Of a stretch of DNA of 20,142 nt, positions 15,050 to 20,142 are shown in pieces. The notes beneath the pieces are model-generated. The model searched no databases, was not told where the DNA came from, and saw nothing but the letters and a program-made list of their open reading frames with translations. Numbering within the stretch: the first letter of the stretch is position 1; each line of letters begins with the position of its first letter. The stretch comes from a virus. A program made the translations under genes and the position numbers. The DNA lies in the IMG/VR virus record IMGVR_UViG_3300023079_000012, positions 1 to 20,142 of that record; one strand, given 5' to 3'.

Positions 15050-15207
15050 GGCTTTGGTGTTACACAGGGTTGTTGACGTTCAAAAACAACAAGTACAGCA
15101 CCGTTGATTCCGGCCGGAGCCATACACTTTACTGTCCACCCTTGGACTAACCAGCAGCCTATAGCGTAGCTGAAGTCTTGTTCGATTAACTCGCTTGATT
15201 GTTCCAT
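15046..15207 (-). CDS. 53-aa ORF of unknown function
   Basis: The minus strand from ATG 15207 reads 53 codons, starting MEQSSELIEQDFSYAIGCW, continuing with a VQGWTVKCMAPAG strand and a GAVLVVFERQQ strand. Its TGA shares bases with the ATG of the next gene (ATGA at 15046-15049). The alternation of hydrophobic residues, the overlap and the lack of another frame in this gap support coding. The product could be a small beta-rich domain with three Cys. The gap upstream (15208-15288) is AT-rich and holds no gene. Confidence 0.55.
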   Translation of the reverse strand: MEQSSELIEQDFSYAIGCWLVQGWTVKCMAPAGINGAVLVVFERQQPCVTPKP

Positions 15208-15271
15208 AATTTTAATAGTGTTTTAGTTTAAAAACGTTTCGTTTACATTAAAAGCAAATCACAGCTCTATC

Positions 15272-15330
15272 GTTAAAGTCGGGTGATTTTATAAAAGTCT
15301 ATTTAGTTCTTCGATGGTTAAAGTCGGGTG
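15272..15330. repeat. Direct repeat duplicating the coding tail of the 196-aa gene beyond its stop
   Basis: GTTAAAGTCGGGTG occurs at 15272-15285 and again at 15317-15330; extended to 20 bases the copies differ at two positions. The right copy lies in the 3' end of the minus-strand 196-aa gene and encodes HPTLTIEEL. The left copy lies just after its TAA stop, and in the same frame encodes NHPTLTIEL then TGA. It therefore looks like a short tandem duplication of the C-terminal coding sequence, with the original stop kept. Confidence 0.75.
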
Positions 15331-15879
15331 CTTCTCCCGGAGTTCGGCGAGACGGGCAGACTTAGCGGCTTCAAGTTCAAGTTCGCGTTCCTCGTACTGC
15401 TCGATGGTTGTCGATGGGTGGAATGACGGGCCTTCGATTTCCTTTCCAAAGAACTGCTTCCGCCGATTCTCGATGCGCTGCTCTTGGGTGACATCCTGGT
15501 TACCTATCTTCTTAACCTGCTCTAGCCACTGTTCCAGGTACGGAGCGTACTCATCAGGTGTCAGAATCTTGCCAGTGCTTATCTCACTTTCGACCTTTGC
15601 CGCCATTGTGGTGTATCGGTCTTTGTGCTGGTTAAGCCAGCGCGCAATAACCCTGGCATTCAAGCCGGTAAACTCCGTGTCAAAGATTACCCCGTTTTCG
15701 ATGATCTTCTGTTTGTCCGCATCCGGGATCATGGGGAACTGATCAGCGACCCGGCAGAGCACGTCTAGTAGGGCTGCAATCTCTTTTCTCGGATCGGGCA
15801 TATCATTCAGAGTCTGTAACTGATTAAGCCCGCAGAGTCGCTTTAAATCGTTCAGGAGTTGTTTGAAAAATTCTCTCAT
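15289..15879 (-). CDS. Replication accessory protein candidate (helicase-loader-like position)
   Basis: This 196-aa protein starts at ATG 15879 in an ATGA overlap with the replication initiator-like gene. It is almost all helical. Around residues 60-90 it has a segment G-V-I-F-D-T-E-F-T-G-L-N then ARVIARWLNQHKDRY, a pattern that in Bacteroidota phages follows DnaD/DUF1376-type genes. Residues ~145-190 are strongly charged and coiled (EERELELEAAK). No Walker motif is present, so it is not a DnaC ATPase itself. A role as a helicase loader or a replisome adaptor is inferred from order only. A duplicated copy of its last coding bases follows the stop. Confidence 0.55.
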   Translation of the reverse strand: MREFFKQLLNDLKRLCGLNQLQTLNDMPDPRKEIAALLDVLCRVADQFPMIPDADKQKIIENGVIFDTEFTGLNARVIARWLNQHKDRYTTMAAKVESEISTGKILTPDEYAPYLEQWLEQVKKIGNQDVTQEQRIENRRKQFFGKEIEGPSFHPSTTIEQYEERELELEAAKSARLAELREKHPTLTIEELNRLL

Positions 15880-16559
15880 ATGTCGGTCATGTCTACGTAT
15901 GTACTTTTCTTAGTTGCGGTTGTGCAGAACTTTCGGTATGAATTGTAAAGGTGCGTGTCGTCCTCAAACACGGCGGCCGGGTTAGCCGTCATGAATGCAT
16001 CGTATGCCGTCCATCCAGCGCGGGCGAAGTCGTCAAGCTTGTCAGCGAAGTAAGCACGCAGGTCATAGATGATCTTCACCTTGTCACCAGCGTAAACTTT
16101 CTTAATCGAAATTCTTGACTCCTTTTTATTACCAAATACAATTTCATTATCACTTTCATATTCATTATCATATTCAGTGTTTTGTATTGTTTTTGGATAT
16201 GCAAAATCTTTACTAACTTCTTTGTCCCATCGCTTTTTAGCCGAATCAGCGCGTTTTGAAGAAATGTCGCAATCACGTTTCATCCTTCGGCTGACAATTG
16301 TGACTGTGCCGTCGCCATGCAAAGTAATGTCTGCGGTCTTTTTTTGCATAAGCAAATTTATTGCAAACCTTGCTTCTTCCTCTGTGCACGACATCATCCT
16401 GGAAAAATCTTCATACGTTCCGGTAAGCTCACCGCGCACGGGATTTTCCCACATATTCAAAATAAGATCTACCCAAGCGCCTCGAACAGCCAGCGGAAGT
16501 ATACGCGTTGCCTTGATGTAGTCTCCAATATAGAAAGGGATGTATGGCTGCTTACCCAC
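15876..16559 (-). CDS. Phage replication initiator-like protein (DUF1376/DnaD-type N-terminus)
   Basis: The start is GTG at 16559, sharing one base with the upstream TAG (TAGTG), and gives 227 aa. The N-terminus PYIPFYIGDYIKAT is followed by LPLAVRGAWVDLILNMWE. This is the classic 'y-x-P-F-y-x-g-D-W/Y-l' then 'RG-x-y-x-x-L' arrangement of DUF1376-like winged-helix domains of phage replication proteins. A second helical unit (EEEARFAINLL) and an R-x-M-K-R-D basic stretch follow, then a linker rich in Asn, Asp and Glu (about 115-150) and a C-terminal DnaD-like helical domain with W-T-A-Y-D-A-F. It probably binds the phage origin and recruits host helicase. The next gene overlaps its stop. Confidence 0.7.
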   Translation of the reverse strand: MGKQPYIPFYIGDYIKATRILPLAVRGAWVDLILNMWENPVRGELTGTYEDFSRMMSCTEEEARFAINLLMQKKTADITLHGDGTVTIVSRRMKRDCDISSKRADSAKKRWDKEVSKDFAYPKTIQNTEYDNEYESDNEIVFGNKKESRISIKKVYAGDKVKIIYDLRAYFADKLDDFARAGWTAYDAFMTANPAAVFEDDTHLYNSYRKFCTTATKKSTYVDMTDI

Positions 16560-16786
16560 TAGAATAGCCCGGTTTGGTTGACGTCTGGAATGTCTTTTTT
16601 CTTGCGCTTTAGACCACGCTGTACCTTTATCTCGTCAAGCCATATCTTGTACGGGTGCCACTGTCGAGCACCGTAAGGATACGCATCAAACAAAGCTTTC
16701 TTTATCTCCTTCTCGCTCTTTCCGCGTGTCTCTTTCAACACTTGCGCGATGATATGTTTTGCTGAGTCTCGCCATGTTCTTGTCAT
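16559..16786 (-). CDS. Small basic 'HPYKIW' phage protein
   Basis: ATG 16786 gives 75 aa. Frames continue upstream to 16891, but that stretch runs through a terminator stem, so the shorter start is chosen. The protein reads MTRTWRDSAKHIIAQVL, then K-S-E-K-E-I-K-K-A-L-F-D-A-Y-P-Y-G-A-R, and HPYKIWLDEIK, followed by a Lys/Arg-rich tail (K60-K64). The 'AYP-x-G-x-R-x-x-HPYK-x-W' motif recurs in small proteins of Bacteroidota phages next to replication genes. It is probably a nucleic-acid-binding or replisome accessory protein; the function is not established to my knowledge. It is the first gene after a leader with an intrinsic terminator, so it may be expressed conditionally together with the initiator. 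Confidence 0.7.
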   Translation of the reverse strand: MTRTWRDSAKHIIAQVLKETRGKSEKEIKKALFDAYPYGARQWHPYKIWLDEIKVQRGLKRKKKDIPDVNQTGLF

Positions 16787-16793
16787 AGGGCAT

Positions 16794-16829
16794 AAAAAAA
16801 GCCGGGGTCTGTGGAACGAGACACCCGGC
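16794..16829 (-). terminator. Intrinsic terminator in the leader of the replication genes (attenuator candidate)
   Basis: On the minus strand GCCGGG (16829-16824) pairs with CCCGGC (16806-16801), and GTCT pairs with AGAC inside, leaving one bulged base and an 8-base loop. Seven Ts follow (16800-16794). The U tract ends directly before the start region of the 75-aa gene. The loop contains GTTCCAC, complementary to GTGGAAC at 16868-16862 upstream in the same transcript, allowing an alternative fold. It could equally end the upstream operon. Confidence 0.65.
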
Positions 16830-16888
16830 AGGTTGTGAAAACCCAAACCCAGCGCCGCCTTGTTCCACGAAAACAGCGCAGGGATATG

Positions 16889-16919
16889 CAAACATAAATA
16901 TTATTTCCGAACTTCCAAA
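16889..16919 (-). promoter_or_regulatory. Bacteroidota-type promoter
   Basis: On the minus strand TTTG (16919-16916) and TATGTTTG (16896-16889) match the -33 (TTTG) and -7 (TAnnTTTG) boxes of Bacteroidota primary-sigma promoters exactly, with 19 bases between them. The start would be near 16881-16884, giving a leader of roughly 95 bases before the ATG at 16786. The -33 box lies in the end of the upstream coding region. The match is by eye and chance matches occur, but spacing and location are good. Confidence 0.5.
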
Positions 16920-17170
16920 GAAAATATCTCGGAAAGTTCTTCGGCGAGAACGGTGTCGGAGACTACCTTGGCGAAACCTGCCTGATCGAAGTTATTGAGA
17001 GGGTAATTTTCCTTCAAAGTGATCCACCATGTTTCCCACTTAAACTTGAAACCTGATACGTGGTATACCTTACCAAATTGAGGCAAGTTATCCGTTCCCC
17101 GTAGTTCCCACCCGATTGGATTTGATACCGGCGTTACCGCCTGTCCGATTGAGAATAGTTGTCCGTTCAT
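16901..17170 (-). CDS. Small beta-rich phage protein of unknown function
   Basis: This 89-aa protein starts at the ATG of an ATGA overlap. It reads LFSIGQAVTPVSN, a P-Q-F-G-K-V-Y-H-V-S strand, a WWITLKE strand and a final helix with FAKVVSDTVLAEELSEI. 'G-Q-x-V-T-P ... F-G-x-x-Y-x-V' resembles SH3-like small phage proteins seen in Bacteroidota phages, where strands of about five residues alternate with turns. It has no membrane segment or catalytic motif. The following promoter overlaps its final codons. The function is unknown. Confidence 0.65.
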   Translation of the reverse strand: MNGQLFSIGQAVTPVSNPIGWELRGTDNLPQFGKVYHVSGFKFKWETWWITLKENYPLNNFDQAGFAKVVSDTVLAEELSEIFSLEVRK

Positions 17171-17427
17171 AGCATGTGCATTGTATAGTTGAATTCTGCT
17201 TCGATTATTTTGGTCTCCCGGAGCGAGTTGTTAAGCTCCTGGTACTGGTTTAGTTTATCGGGGTTGATCTTGTCGTTCCCCGCGTCGTAGCGCAGTTCTC
17301 TTGCGAGTGCTCGCATCTTCTTTTGAATGCGTAGCTTCCGCATGTTCAGGGCATCGCATGAGTCCTTCAGTTGGGCTTTCGTGCGGCCTGGGTTCTGTTG
17401 GTCGGCTAGTGTGCCAGGATTCTCCAT
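17167..17427 (-). CDS. Coiled-coil protein of unknown function
   Basis: This 86-aa protein starts at 17427, inside the end of the upstream 40-aa membrane protein gene, and ends in an ATGA with the next gene. After a short polar N-terminus (MENPGTLADQQ), residues ~17-80 form two charged helices broken by D-A-G-N-D-K-I-N-P-D-K, so an antiparallel hairpin is likely. The first helix is rich in Arg and Lys (MRKLRIQKKMRALAR). It has no recognisable family motif. The compact overlap on both sides supports a real gene of the recombination/replication operon. Confidence 0.6.
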   Translation of the reverse strand: MENPGTLADQQNPGRTKAQLKDSCDALNMRKLRIQKKMRALARELRYDAGNDKINPDKLNQYQELNNSLRETKIIEAEFNYTMHML

Positions 17428-17528
17428 ATCACGAATACGACAAGTAAAACCATTGATACTAGCGCACCGACTAACCTCGGACCGAAGTCCGGGTTGTCGT
17501 GGTCTTGGTACTCTTCTTCCGGTGTCAT
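17406..17528 (-). CDS. 40-aa single-pass membrane protein
   Basis: ATG 17528 shares bases with the TGA of the methyltransferase gene (ATGA at 17525-17528), and the frame ends in TAG at 17408-17406, inside the next gene. The product starts MTPEEEYQDHDNPDFGPR, an acidic tail, followed by a hydrophobic helix (V20 to W36, LVGALVSMVLLVVFVIW) and a short basic end RILAH. This is a clean one-helix topology. The ATGA coupling supports it as a gene. The function is unknown; small membrane proteins in this position may be involved in exclusion or membrane recruitment, but nothing shows this. Confidence 0.65.
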   Translation of the reverse strand: MTPEEEYQDHDNPDFGPRLVGALVSMVLLVVFVIWRILAH

Positions 17529-17962
17529 AGTTTTTTCGTTTTTAGTATTACGATCATACTATCGTGCATTCCTGAATGGTTATTGACTTTTTCGCCTTTT
17601 GTGTTAATTCCTATGAATTTAACACGCCCTCGAATGAATCGAATCTCAGAAGCATTAGGCTTAACAACGTCGTGAAAAAGTGCAGTTGATGTACTAACAG
17701 GTAGAAGTAAAACACATAGCTTTCCGTATCCAGACATCTCAACAGCTCTTTTTACAAAGGCTTCCTTTAGCTTTCTTGAGTACGGTGGGTTTATAAAATT
17801 ACGATCTCCCCATTCAATTAATAAACCGTCTTTATCTGGAGTTATGTAACCTTCATTAAGCGGACATGGATCAAAATCAAAATTGAATTCTTGATTCAGT
17901 TTGTTATAAAGTTCCGGAGGAGTAGCCCAATTATCACTATGTACCAATGTCCTATTTTTCAT
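17525..17962 (-). CDS. dam: Phage DNA N6-adenine methyltransferase (Dam type)
   Basis: This 145-aa protein is of the phage N6A-methyltransferase type (PF05869-like). It starts at ATG 17962 in an ATGA overlap. It reads NWATPPELYNKLNQEF near residue 11, then FDFDPCP, YITPDKDGLLIEW and FINPPYS (N58-P-P-Y61), the catalytic motif of amino-methyltransferases. The 'W-x-TP ... EF-x-F-D-x-D' order is characteristic. A V-x-F-I-G element and N-H-S-G-M-H-D follow. It transfers a methyl group from S-adenosylmethionine to adenine N6, probably protecting phage DNA from restriction. The target site cannot be seen from the sequence. It stands between two tiny membrane protein genes and is slightly shorter than usual, with all core motifs present. 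Confidence 0.85.
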   Translation of the reverse strand: MKNRTLVHSDNWATPPELYNKLNQEFNFDFDPCPLNEGYITPDKDGLLIEWGDRNFINPPYSRKLKEAFVKRAVEMSGYGKLCVLLLPVSTSTALFHDVVKPNASEIRFIRGRVKFIGINTKGEKVNNHSGMHDSMIVILKTKKL

Positions 17963-18093
17963 AGACTTTCAGTTAGGTAAGCGAATACAGTTCCGATTGT
18001 AATGAAAAGCATGACCGATATTATCAGTCCTGCCAACAGGGCGCGGGTCATTCTGTTGCGGTGGTAGCGGGCTACTTCTTTACTTGTAAGCAT
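17959..18093 (-). CDS. 44-aa single-pass membrane protein
   Basis: ATG 18093 lies inside the end of the exonuclease gene; the TGA at 17961-17959 overlaps the methyltransferase start as ATGA. The product begins MLTSKEVARYHRNRMTR, a basic tail, followed by one hydrophobic helix (A18-Y39, with LLAGLIISVMLFITIGTVFAY) split by no charged residue, and ends LTESL. The basic N-terminus puts it in the cytoplasm. Coupling on both sides supports coding. It differs in sequence from the 40-aa membrane protein on the other side of the methyltransferase, but has similar size and topology (opposite charge on the N-terminal tail). Confidence 0.65.
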   Translation of the reverse strand: MLTSKEVARYHRNRMTRALLAGLIISVMLFITIGTVFAYLTESL

Positions 18094-18833
18094 TCCTCGA
18101 TGTATTTAAGTTTCTCAAGCTTCTCTTTGACTGCTGCGGTGATCTTCTTTGCGATCAGGTCGAACGCCTGCGCCTCTGGTTTTATGATGATGTGAGTCAT
18201 ACGATACGGTTCCGGATAGCGCGGGTCGTACGTGATGAAGTGGCAGCGCTCTCTGGCGGTGAAGAACAGGTTGCTCATGCACTGCCAGTAGTATTCCGCG
18301 CTATATCGCTTCAAGTCCCACTGGTCGGTTAGTTCCAGATAGTCTATCTGCTTTTCAAGCGTCCACGGGCACTTAACCTCAAGCAGGTCATCTTCACCGA
18401 TATACCGGTCAGGGCTACCGCCTGCATGATCACCGAAAGGAACGAATCCAACTTCTTCGCAAACCATTCCAGTTTGCTTTTCGAAGTACTCCACTGCTTC
18501 CGGTTCCATCTCCGTACCACGCACGAGCGGAAACGCATACGAGTTTTCCTTCGATGTTCCAGTTAACACTTCAGCAACCTTGATTTGTATGTAGGTCTTC
18601 GCGGCATCGCTCAGGATGTCGGGCGACTCTATCCACTTAACCGCCGAGCCTTCGCCTTTCTTCGGTCGGTTCTTCAGTTCATCTGGAGTCATGAGCCGGT
18701 AGCCCGGACTCATGAGGTTGTGTATCTCGGACGAAGTGAAACGCCCGCGCCGTATATCGTCCCAGGCATCGCTGCCTTGGGTTATTAGGTACTGCGATGC
18801 GTCGCCGCTGTTGAGTGATTCGAAAAAGTCCAT
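18072..18833 (-). CDS. YqaJ/lambda-type exonuclease (viral recombinase)
   Basis: The open frame extends to 18872, but ATG 18833 (253 aa) overlaps the upstream stop as TGATG and is preferred. The PD-(D/E)xK nuclease signature is complete: R-x-x-x-F-T-S-S-E-I near residue 31-37, RGTEMEPEA (105-113), GGSPDRYI with D142, and LLEVKCPW with E152 and K154. Y-W-Q-C-M in the later half is the Q-containing motif of the family. The enzyme degrades one strand of linear double-stranded DNA 5' to 3', exposing single strand for annealing. It lies two genes after an ERF protein, with which it should act as an exonuclease/annealase recombination pair in the cytoplasm. Confidence 0.85.
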   Translation of the reverse strand: MDFFESLNSGDASQYLITQGSDAWDDIRRGRFTSSEIHNLMSPGYRLMTPDELKNRPKKGEGSAVKWIESPDILSDAAKTYIQIKVAEVLTGTSKENSYAFPLVRGTEMEPEAVEYFEKQTGMVCEEVGFVPFGDHAGGSPDRYIGEDDLLEVKCPWTLEKQIDYLELTDQWDLKRYSAEYYWQCMSNLFFTARERCHFITYDPRYPEPYRMTHIIIKPEAQAFDLIAKKITAAVKEKLEKLKYIEECLQVKK

Positions 18834-19180
18834 CAGTAATCTATTTCTTGGCAGTCTGTAATATCCCAGCATTTATCGACACCTTCAATACCATCAAGGC
18901 ATAATGATAGTTGTTCGCTGTAGTATCCATTGTTACTTCCGTATCCAGGCACTCTGACAGGATGGCCGTGTAACGGGATCAATTCAATACCGTACCCTTT
19001 AACTCGATTAAAGAAATTGTCGCCTGTAAGATCAAATTCAAGTCCTTCAAAGTCTTGAATTGTAAGATCTTTGAATGACAAATAATGCTCTTCGCAACAC
19101 TCACTTGAGTGATAAGAATAGATTTGCAAGCCATCGTCGAAAACGATTGACTCGTCTTTTACCTCAATTACCTTGCTCAT
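18833..19180 (-). CDS. Acidic Cys-rich protein of unknown function (DUF7448-like)
   Basis: This 115-aa protein starts at ATG 19180, overlapping the ERF stop (ATGA). It is strongly acidic, with about 23 Asp/Glu against 7 Lys/Arg, and has five cysteines (S-S-E-C-C-E-E-H, S-L-C-L, D-K-C-W, T-D-C-Q). An early H-x-x-E-C-C pattern and late G-S-N-N-G-Y-Y-S resemble a widespread small domain (DUF7448 as I recall it) in which a 'DCCE' motif precedes 'NGYYS-x-x-L'. It stands between the annealase and the exonuclease. A partner or inhibitor role is possible, since an acidic surface can mimic DNA, but the sequence does not show it. Confidence 0.6.
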   Translation of the reverse strand: MSKVIEVKDESIVFDDGLQIYSYHSSECCEEHYLSFKDLTIQDFEGLEFDLTGDNFFNRVKGYGIELIPLHGHPVRVPGYGSNNGYYSEQLSLCLDGIEGVDKCWDITDCQEIDY

Positions 19181-19941
19181 GCCTTTGTCAGTTTAGTTAA
19201 AATCTCTCTTGCCTTTCCGATAGCTACTACGTACAGTTTCGCGGTTCGCTCTGACTTCCAGTTGTCTGGGTCCATGGTTGTCCGGTAGGTCGAGTCTTTC
19301 TCCACGATCTTTTCGAACAATTCCATGTAGTTTTTGTGCAGCTTGTCAACGTCAACCTCTGGTAGCCTCCCATCGATGTCAGAATCCGCCGTAGTGATTC
19401 CAAGCGCCCCAACCAGTGTGTAGCGCTTCATGTACTCGATCGCGCTGCCACGGGCCTGTATTGGGTTCTTAGAGCCTGAGGTGTCAGGTTTTGCTGTCAT
19501 CGATGTCTGCTCCGTGTGCCCGCCGATGTGCGCTATGATGCAGGTAACCTTTATCTCGTCTCCGTTATCCTGGATCTCCCACCGCTTTGAGAAGCCGTGA
19601 TCCTTCATGACCTTGCGTAGCTGTCTATCTATGTCGGCCAGTGGGGCGTACATGTACTTCGTGGTTCCGAACTCCACACCCTTTGTCTTTCGGATGTCAG
19701 GAGAGTCCATCTGGAAATCAGAAAGGGCGTTTAGGAAAGATTGTCGCGCAATCTCTTTTTCGTGCCGTTCCTTCAGCGCCATCAATCGTTCCAGCGCTTC
19801 TATGCTGGCCCCCGATGAAACAGCGGTTGCAATCATGTCCATGTAGGAAGTGGTGGCATTAACTTTCTGCGCGGCAGCAAATTGCTCCGTAGTCTGTACC
19901 TTGTTTGTGAACTGTAGTACTCCTGAGTCTTTGTTATCCAT
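19177..19941 (-). CDS. ERF-family single-strand annealing recombinase
   Basis: This 254-aa protein starts at ATG 19941. After a ~45-residue N-terminal extension and a charged helix (EKEIARQSFLNAL), the ERF core is clear: KYMYAPLADID (95-105), L-R-K-V-M-K-D-H-G-F-S, then H-I-G-G-H, K-P-D-T-S-G-S-K-N-P-I-Q-A-R-G-S-A, YMKRYTLVGALGI and T-A-D-S-D-I-D-G. These match the ERF superfamily (PF04404). The protein binds single-stranded DNA as rings and anneals complementary strands in phage recombination and genome circularisation. The C-terminal ~60 residues are helical and may contact partners. It is followed by the acidic 115-aa gene and YqaJ exonuclease, forming a recombination cassette. Confidence 0.88.
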   Translation of the reverse strand: MDNKDSGVLQFTNKVQTTEQFAAAQKVNATTSYMDMIATAVSSGASIEALERLMALKERHEKEIARQSFLNALSDFQMDSPDIRKTKGVEFGTTKYMYAPLADIDRQLRKVMKDHGFSKRWEIQDNGDEIKVTCIIAHIGGHTEQTSMTAKPDTSGSKNPIQARGSAIEYMKRYTLVGALGITTADSDIDGRLPEVDVDKLHKNYMELFEKIVEKDSTYRTTMDPDNWKSERTAKLYVVAIGKAREILTKLTKA

Positions 19942-19952
19942 TATTTTATAGG

Positions 19953-20111
19953 TTAAATCATGATCTTATTTTCGCACTTCTTATGAACGTATTCAAGTTT
20001 CTCTAACATTGAGAACTTGTCCATGACGTATCCACAAATAAAACGCCGGTACATTAGTACGCCCTTTTGTTTTGGGGACAAAAACTTTCCACAGAGTTGA
20101 CATTTTTCCAT
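19953..20111 (-). CDS. 52-aa zinc-finger-like protein
   Basis: ATG 20111 shares a base with an upstream TAA (TAATG); the frame ends with TAA at 19955-19953. The product has CQLC near the N-terminus (residues 4-7), a Lys-rich stretch, C27 and C46, so a four-Cys zinc site is possible (C-x2-C ... C ... C). The rest is helical and basic, including KFSMLEKLEYVHKK. A 11-base gap leads to the ERF gene. It is too short to assign, but the overlap and the Cys pair support a gene. It may bind nucleic acid. Confidence 0.55.
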   Translation of the reverse strand: MEKCQLCGKFLSPKQKGVLMYRRFICGYVMDKFSMLEKLEYVHKKCENKIMI

Positions 20112-20142
20112 TACTTTGGAAGGTTTAGCTCTTCAATCATAC
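20111..20142 (-). CDS. C-terminal end of an upstream minus-strand gene (partial)
   Basis: On the minus strand the last bases of the window read MIEELNLPK then TAA, which overlaps the ATG of the 52-aa gene. Coupled TAATG junctions are normal in this operon, so this is probably the end of a gene whose start lies beyond the window. Nothing about its function can be said. Confidence 0.35.
   Translation of the reverse strand, partial: MIEELNLPK

Noticed and set aside
16686-16895. Frame beginning at ATG 16895 through the leader and terminator.
   Set aside because: It covers the terminator stem and overlaps the 75-aa gene in another frame; kept only as a possible leader peptide in the attenuator finding.
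1-20142. tRNA genes, CRISPR arrays, integrase, transposase or rRNA.
   Set aside because: No spaced repeats, tRNA arms or recombinase motifs were seen on either strand; the only repeats are the module/linker repeats and the 15272-15330 pair.

Overview
The window looks like part of a tailed bacteriophage or prophage infecting a member of the Bacteroidota. Three observations support this. Virion genes are packed head to tail on the plus strand, and replication/recombination genes are packed on the minus strand. Most junctions are stop/start overlaps (ATGA, TGATG, TAGTG) with weak Shine-Dalgarno sequences. One good promoter has the Bacteroidota form TTTG-N19-TAnnTTTG (16889-16919, minus). Family names come from reading motifs; no database search was run.

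Plus strand, 1-13449. The window opens inside an exostosin-like glycosyltransferase (C-terminal 106 codons), followed by a GT-A family 2 glycosyltransferase and a small zinc-ribbon protein. Next come a portal protein, a head-tail connector-like protein, a small beta-rich protein and a tail fibre with a coiled coil and a conserved C-terminal domain. A 203-aa beta-sandwich protein follows, then an 1807-aa protein. This giant carries a beta-helix, a possible small carbohydrate-binding segment, an SGNH hydrolase, an Fn3-like domain, two copies of the same beta-sandwich module, an alpha/beta-hydrolase esterase and a final copy of the module. It is best read as a multi-enzyme depolymerase/tailspike acting on host surface glycan. 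A small virion protein, a run of membrane proteins (holin/lysis candidates, including a 27-aa Lys/Pro peptide) and a DUF5675-like protein complete the strand. No major capsid, tail-tube or tape-measure gene lies between portal and fibre, and no standard endolysin is visible.

Convergence, 13450-13568. A long perfect hairpin serves as a probable bidirectional terminator. A membrane-anchored, coiled-coil, spanin-like gene (13908-14567) stands alone on the plus strand among minus-strand genes.

Minus strand, 20142 down to 13569. In transcription order: a partial gene, a 52-aa Cys protein, an ERF single-strand annealing protein, an acidic 115-aa protein, a YqaJ/lambda-type exonuclease, a 44-aa membrane protein, a phage Dam-type adenine methyltransferase, a 40-aa membrane protein and two small proteins. 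A promoter then fires into a leader carrying an intrinsic terminator directly before the next start codon. Beyond it lie a 75-aa basic protein, a replication initiator-like protein, a helicase-loader-like protein and several small proteins. ERF and YqaJ form an annealase/exonuclease recombination pair, and the leader may gate the replication genes.
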